Positions 60,411 to 64,000 of a DNA stretch of 64,000 nt are shown piece after piece. The stretch covers positions 3,658,001 to 3,722,000 of the forward strand of contig NZ_JAGIOA010000001.1 in the NCBI RefSeq assembly GCF_017876435.1, read 5' to 3'. Both the position numbers and the translations under genes were made by a program. The notes beneath the pieces were generated by a model. It saw only the letters and a program-made list of their open reading frames with translations, made no database searches and had not been told where the DNA came from. Position 1 is the first letter of the stretch; every line of letters starts with the position of its first letter. The DNA comes from Microbacterium phyllosphaerae. GTDB lineage: Bacteria; Actinomycetota; Actinomycetes; Actinomycetales; Microbacteriaceae.

Positions 60411-60821
60411 TCAGTCCTCGAACGGGTTCAGCACCGACAGGCCGGGGATCTCGAAGTCCTTCGTGTTGCGCGTCACGAGAGTCAGGCCGTGATGCAACGC
60501 TGTGGCCGCGATCAGCGCGTCAGCCCACGGACGACGATCCGGCACGTTGAGAGCGGCGCACGTCCGCGCGATCTGCGGAGAGACGGGGAGGATGCGGGAG
60601 CCGAGCCCGAGTCGAAGCGTGTCCAGCCAGCGTCGGAGTGCTCTCGCCTGACGCGGATCGCGGCGCTGGAGTCCGAGGACACCGAGTTCCAGCTCGTAGT
60701 CGGTGATGACGCTCATGTGAAGAGCCTCGGGCACCCCGCTCTCCATCCAGGTGCGAGCGGCGATGCCGGCTCCGGTTCCGCGCCTCGCGTCGGAGAACGT
60801 GTTCGTGTCGATCAGATACAT
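60411..60821 (-). CDS. PIN domain VapC-type toxin
   Basis: PIN-domain ribonuclease of 136 aa: acidic metal site at Asp5 (LIDTNTFSD), Glu43/Glu45 (YELELGVL) and Asp101 (WADALIAATAL), then TRNTKDFEIPGL, all typical of VapC toxins that cleave RNA. It is preceded by the antitoxin gene on the same strand, three bases apart. ATG 60821 chosen; the motif LIDTN sits right at the start as expected. Confidence 0.88.
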   Translation of the reverse strand: MYLIDTNTFSDARRGTGAGIAARTWMESGVPEALHMSVITDYELELGVLGLQRRDPRQARALRRWLDTLRLGLGSRILPVSPQIARTCAALNVPDRRPWADALIAATALHHGLTLVTRNTKDFEIPGLSVLNPFED

Positions 60822-60824
60822 CGG

Positions 60825-61109
60825 TCAGAACTCGATCGGAGGACGACCGAAGTCCGTCTTCCGATCGGCGACGATCTCGTCGATGATGCGATCGAACTCG
60901 CCGTCGTCGTCCACGAGGTCCTCCTCCGGCATCGCAAGGAACTCGAGAATCGACCCGGGTCGGGCCGGGGCGAGCCGTTCGTACTCGTCGATGCTCAAGA
61001 GCACGTACGCGGGCTCGCCGCGCTTCGTGATCATCACGGGCTGGTCGTCGGCGACGCGCTGAGCGCGCGCGACGGACTGGTTGAACTCTCGAGCGGTCAT
61101 GGTGAACAC
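60825..61109 (-). CDS. Phd/YefM-type antitoxin
   Basis: Protein of 94 aa from GTG 61109 with GAGGT six bases upstream, or from ATG 61100 if shorter. The N-terminal Phd/YefM fold TAREFNQSVARAQRVADDQPVMITKRGEPAYVLLSIDEYERL (about residues 5-46) is clear; the remaining acidic tail should neutralise the PIN toxin. A TGTAGT-N6-ACTACA palindrome at 61129-61146 sits in the promoter and fits autoregulation. Order antitoxin then toxin is normal. Confidence 0.82.
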   Translation of the reverse strand: MFTMTAREFNQSVARAQRVADDQPVMITKRGEPAYVLLSIDEYERLAPARPGSILEFLAMPEEDLVDDDGEFDRIIDEIVADRKTDFGRPPIEF

Positions 61110-61128
61110 GATGTACCTCGATTCGGAA

Positions 61129-61146
61129 TGTAGTGATGGTACTACA
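61129..61146. promoter_or_regulatory. Operator palindrome for Phd/VapC module
   Basis: TGTAGT-GATGGT-ACTACA, perfect 6-base arms with a 6-base spacer, 20 bp upstream of the antitoxin start. Likely bound by antitoxin or the complex. Confidence 0.5.
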
Positions 61147-61227
61147 CAGCCCAGATCTCTCGACGGACGACAGAACTCGATGCGGCACGCCGACCTCGGC
61201 GAGAACTCCCCGTGAAAGGATGACGTC

Positions 61228-62505
61228 ATGCCGCGAACCCCGATGGCGCTCCTGTCGCCCGCAGACCAGGTACGACTTCGCGCCCTTCGCCGCATGAAGG
61301 CGGTGGCCCTCGGGGCTCTCATCTTCATGGCGATCGTGTTCGTCGTCGCGTTCGCGTTCCAGGAGCGGCAGCCGTGGCTCGGCTATGTGCGCGCGGCCGC
61401 CGAGGGCGGGATGGTGGGCGCCCTCGCCGACTGGTTCGCCGTGACGGCGCTCTTCCGCAGACCGCTGGGGCTGCCCATCCCGCACACCGCGATCATCCCG
61501 AACCGCAAGGATGAGATCGGGCGCACGCTGGGCGAGTTCGTCGAGACGAACTTCCTCGAGGCGAGCGTCGTGCGCACCAAGCTCGCGAGCACCGCGATCG
61601 CGAAGCGCGCGGGCGAGTGGTTGCGCGAGCCGGCCCACGCCGAGCGGGTGGGCGCCGAGGGAGCGACGATCGCGACGGCGGTGCTCAACGCCCTCAGCGA
61701 CGACGACGTGCGCGACCTCATCACCGATCTCGCCCGCGAGCACCTCGTCTCTCCCGAGTGGGGTCCGCCGGCCGGGGCCTGGCTCGAGAAGATCGTCGAA
61801 GCGGATGCTCACCACGGAGCGGTCGACCTCGCCGCCGACAGCATCGCCCGCTGGCTCGACGCGAATGCAGCCTCGTTCTCGGGGCTCATCTCACGGCGGC
61901 TCCCCGGGTGGGTGCCGAAGCTCGCGCACCGCTTCGTCGACGACACCGCGTACAACGAGGCGGTCAAGTTCGTGCGCGCCGTGCAGGCCGATCCGCAGCA
62001 TCCGGCCCGCATCGCCGTCGACGGCTATCTCGCCCGCCTGGCAGACAGTCTGCAGAACGACCCCGCGACGAGGGCCAAGCTCGAGAACGCCAAGGCCTCG
62101 CTGTTCGACAGCCCCCGCGTGGGCGCCCTCGCGGCCGAGGCGTGGAACACGGCCAAGAACGGACTCCTCACCGCCCTCGCCGACCCCGAGAGCGGGCTGC
62201 GCGTGCGTGCGGCTCAGGCTCTGCAGGAGGTCGGCGACAGGCTGACGACGGATGCCGCGCTGCAGCACCGCGTCGACACCTGGGTGTCGGATGCCGCGGT
62301 GTTCCTCGTCGACCGCTACCGCCACGACATCGCGTCGATCATCACCGACACCGTCGAGCGCTGGGACCCGGTCGAGACGACCGAGAAGATCGAGCTCATG
62401 GTCGGTCGCGACCTGCAGTACATCCGCCTCAACGGCACGTTCGTCGGCGCCCTCGCCGGTCTCGCGATCTTCACGATCGCCCACCTGCTGATCCCCGGGG
62501 TCTGA
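61228..62505 (+). CDS. DUF445 family membrane protein
   Basis: Protein of 425 aa of the DUF445 family. A first membrane helix (about 25-45, VALGALIFMAIVFVVAFAF) is followed by GMVGALADWFAVTALFRRPLGLPIPHTAIIPNRKDEIG, the diagnostic family signature, then a long helical soluble section and a final helix (about 405-422). The family is widespread in actinobacteria and has no established role. ATG 61228 follows GAAAGGA. The next gene starts 3 bp after the stop, so an operon is likely. Confidence 0.87.
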   Translation: MPRTPMALLSPADQVRLRALRRMKAVALGALIFMAIVFVVAFAFQERQPWLGYVRAAAEGGMVGALADWFAVTALFRRPLGLPIPHTAIIPNRKDEIGRTLGEFVETNFLEASVVRTKLASTAIAKRAGEWLREPAHAERVGAEGATIATAVLNALSDDDVRDLITDLAREHLVSPEWGPPAGAWLEKIVEADAHHGAVDLAADSIARWLDANAASFSGLISRRLPGWVPKLAHRFVDDTAYNEAVKFVRAVQADPQHPARIAVDGYLARLADSLQNDPATRAKLENAKASLFDSPRVGALAAEAWNTAKNGLLTALADPESGLRVRAAQALQEVGDRLTTDAALQHRVDTWVSDAAVFLVDRYRHDIASIITDTVERWDPVETTEKIELMVGRDLQYIRLNGTFVGALAGLAIFTIAHLLIPGV

Positions 62506-62508
62506 CGC

Positions 62509-63045
62509 GTGCGGATCGTCGTGTCGGGCACTCACGCGAGTGGCAAGAGCACGCTGATCTCCGACTTCCACGCAGCTCACCCCGAATACGCGGTCCTCGG
62601 CGACCCGTTCGATGACATCGAGTCGGAGGCGCCGGCTGGCGCGGCCAGCTTCGTGGCGCAGCTCCGCGTCACGGTCTCCCGACTGCGAGAGTCGGCGGGC
62701 GAGAGCTCCGTCATCTCGGAACGCGGGTCGATCGACTTCCTCGCCTATCTCACCGCGCTCGACGCGCTGGGCCGTGGAGACGACACGCTGCTCTCTCGAG
62801 CGCAGGAGCTGGTCGAGTCATCGATGGCCGATGTCGATCTGATCGCCGTCGTGCCGCTCGACCCACGGCACGCGATCGCCGTTCCCGACGACGAGGATCC
62901 GGAGCTCCGAGAGGCGATGGGGCGCGCTCTTCTGGATGTGCTCGACGACCTGGAACGCGCCGGTGATGCGCCGTCGATCGTGACGCTCACGGGGAGCCCC
63001 GGCGAGAGACTCACCCAGCTGGAGAAGGCTGCCGGCCTCTGCTGA
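62509..63045 (+). CDS. P-loop nucleoside-kinase-like ATPase
   Basis: P-loop protein of 178 aa: Walker A GTHASGKST (residues 7-15) and an ISERGSIDFLAYL segment, similar to small AAA_28/nucleotide-kinase-like proteins. It starts with GTG 62509, three bases after the DUF445 stop. It looks complete. Substrate unknown; kinases of this type phosphorylate small metabolites or nucleosides. Confidence 0.75.
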   Translation: MRIVVSGTHASGKSTLISDFHAAHPEYAVLGDPFDDIESEAPAGAASFVAQLRVTVSRLRESAGESSVISERGSIDFLAYLTALDALGRGDDTLLSRAQELVESSMADVDLIAVVPLDPRHAIAVPDDEDPELREAMGRALLDVLDDLERAGDAPSIVTLTGSPGERLTQLEKAAGLC

Positions 63046-63066
63046 TCGTCGGATCTGACCGTGAGG

Positions 63067-63456
63067 TCACAGGAAAAGCGGCAGCAGTGATCCGATGAGG
63101 CCGATTACGCCGACACCCGCGAACACGATCCCCAGAGTCATCACGACCCGGCGCAGATGTGGCGGATCCCCCACACGAGCACGAGCAGGATCGTTCGCAC
63201 TGACGACCCCTGCAGCCCAGCCCTCCTCCGGGGTCGCGAACTCGTCGCGCCGCAACGGCCTCTCGTGGAAGTCGCCTCCGGCGAACCAGCGGGCGAACAC
63301 GGAGCCGTCCCGCTCGACGATCGCGATCTCGATGCTCCGCCACGGTCCTTCGACCGCACGAATCAGCATGGCCAGCAGGAGCAGCGGCAGCCCGATCCCC
63401 AGGCCCACCCACGACAGCACCTCGCCGACGAGAGCGAGGGTGTCCAGCGTGTCCAT
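63067..63456 (-). CDS. Small membrane protein of unknown function
   Basis: Protein of 129 aa with two hydrophobic helices: residues about 8-32 (ALVGEVLSWVGLGIGLPLLLLAMLI) and about 107-128 (MTLGIVFAGVGVIGLIGSLLPLFL), joined by a polar domain. ATG 63456 has TACGAT six bases upstream, indicating a leaderless mRNA. The arrangement looks like membrane-anchored hypothetical proteins common in actinobacteria; no motif identifies it. Confidence 0.6.
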   Translation of the reverse strand: MDTLDTLALVGEVLSWVGLGIGLPLLLLAMLIRAVEGPWRSIEIAIVERDGSVFARWFAGGDFHERPLRRDEFATPEEGWAAGVVSANDPARARVGDPPHLRRVVMTLGIVFAGVGVIGLIGSLLPLFL

Positions 63457-63462
63457 GGCTCC

Positions 63463-63468
63463 ATCGTA
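63463..63468 (-). promoter_or_regulatory. Leaderless -10 for small membrane protein
   Basis: TACGAT on the minus strand, six bases before ATG 63456. Confidence 0.45.
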
Positions 63469-63525
63469 AAGTCGCCGGCCGGTGACTCTCACGGCCGCCT
63501 CGACACGCGAGCTAGGTAGAGATCT

Positions 63526-63551
63526 GGACTAGTCCGTGGCATGATCTAGTC
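63526..63551 (+). promoter_or_regulatory. Palindromic operator and leaderless promoter of padR
   Basis: GGACTAGTCC (63526-63535) is a perfect 10-bp palindrome upstream of the PadR start. CATGAT (63540-63545) then six bases to ATG 63552 make a leaderless -10, and ATGATCTAGTCAT over the start (63541-63553) is a near-palindrome sharing CTAGTC. Such paired CTAGT sites are a plausible PadR autoregulatory region. Confidence 0.55.
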
Positions 63552-63896
63552 ATGGATTCGACGCAGTGGCCCAGCGAGTGGGCTCGGGCCGCGCTCCCCG
63601 GCGCCGTGCTCGCTCTCGTGGGCGACGAGGACGCCTACGGCTACCTGATCGCCCAGCGCCTCGCGGCGGCCGGATTCGGCACCATCAAGGGGAGCACGCT
63701 CTACCCGCTGCTCGCCCGCCTCGAGCACGACGGTTCTCTCGCCTCGACCTGGCAGGACGGGGCCGGAGGGCCGGGGCGCAAGTACTACTCGATCACGGAA
63801 TCGGGCAGGCGAACGCTCGACGAGCACCGGGCCGCCTGGGCGGATTTCACCGCCCGCACCATGACAGTCCTCGGCGACAAGAAGGAGTCACGATGA
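63552..63896 (+). CDS. PadR family transcriptional regulator
   Basis: PadR-type repressor of 114 aa: winged-helix from about residue 14 (LPGAVLALVGDEDAYGYLIAQRLAAAG, then IKGSTLYPLLARLEHDGSLASTWQ, GRKYYSITESGRRTLDEHR). The short C-terminus marks the small PadR-s2 group. It overlaps the next gene by four bases (ATGA at 63893), the usual layout with a membrane-associated HAAS-domain partner. Upstream palindromes suggest autoregulation. Confidence 0.92.
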   Translation: MDSTQWPSEWARAALPGAVLALVGDEDAYGYLIAQRLAAAGFGTIKGSTLYPLLARLEHDGSLASTWQDGAGGPGRKYYSITESGRRTLDEHRAAWADFTARTMTVLGDKKESR

Positions 63897-64000
63897 GCGG
63901 CACACGGGACGACTACGGCACGGCTCTCGCGGACGAGCTCGAACTACGCGACGTCCCGAGTGACCAGGTCGATCTCATCGTGCGGGAGGTGAGGAGCCAC
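63893..64000 (+). CDS. Partial HAAS/DUF1700-like protein following PadR
   Basis: First 36 codons of a gene that runs off the right edge. The start overlaps the PadR stop (ATGA). The visible sequence is charged and helical (ALADELELRDVPSDQVDLIVREVRSH), resembling the N-terminal HAAS helical domain of membrane proteins that accompany PadR regulators. The rest is unseen, so the identity is tentative. Confidence 0.55.
   Translation, partial: MSGTRDDYGTALADELELRDVPSDQVDLIVREVRSH

Overview
The window reads as chromosomal DNA of a very high-GC Gram-positive actinobacterium, most likely a Microbacteriaceae member such as Microbacterium. Grounds: strong GC bias at third codon positions, many ATGA/GTGA stop-start overlaps, many genes that appear to be leaderless (a TAnnnT box exactly six bases before an RTG start), a class Ib nrdHIEF operon with paired NrdR boxes, and many GntR/LacI/Lrp/PucR-controlled catabolic cassettes. 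No rRNA, tRNA, CRISPR array, transposase or phage gene was seen. The taxonomic call is inference.

Layout. 1-6767: a glycan-use locus with a sugar ABC transporter (partial permease, lipoprotein binding protein), a DUF2264 protein, and a divergent heparinase II/III-like protein coupled to a DeoR-type/LacI-type hybrid regulator. 7011-11652: galactose metabolism, a LacI regulator divergent from galT-galK followed by galE, with operators at the galT promoter and two unusual inverted-repeat intergenic elements (6751-7030, 10536-10616). 11637-15024: ROK regulator, YdjC/ChbG deacetylase and GPH-type symporter in a coupled operon. 15140-19460: GNAT acetyltransferase, then an amine-catabolism cassette (aldehyde dehydrogenase, Lrp regulator, PuuB-like FAD oxidase, cupin). 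19544-31442: mixed housekeeping and accessory genes (CPBP protease, carboxylesterase, MazEF-type module, orphan DNA methyltransferase coupled to an lplA-type ligase, DUF1684, hydrolase, CutC, MarR plus MFS pump, a low-complexity repeat protein).

31532-38417: a seven-gene operon (two SDRs, polar-solute ABC importer, FMO-type monooxygenase) divergent from a LysR regulator; its substrate is unknown. 38493-42347: nrdHIEF. 42737-46826: MFS transporter plus PfkB sugar kinase, then a hydrolase plus an acyl-CoA-dehydrogenase-like flavoprotein. 46915-60081: amine catabolism. It holds a second Lrp paralogue with a diamine-type aminotransferase; a PucR regulator divergent from MmsA-type dehydrogenase and an omega-aminotransferase (beta-alanine type); and a GntR-SDR-ALDH-gamma-glutamyl hydrolase-glutamine-synthetase-like operon divergent from an ethanolamine-permease-like carrier. 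The last set fits a gamma-glutamylated ethanolamine route better than the classical Puu putrescine route. 60109-64000: CsoR/RcnR-type regulator, Phd/VapC-type module, DUF445 protein, P-loop protein, small membrane protein, and a PadR regulator coupled to a partial membrane-associated gene that runs off the end.

The main theme is substrate-specific import plus intracellular breakdown of sugars and amines. The amine routes appear to converge on succinate semialdehyde, malonate semialdehyde, or glycine plus glutamate.
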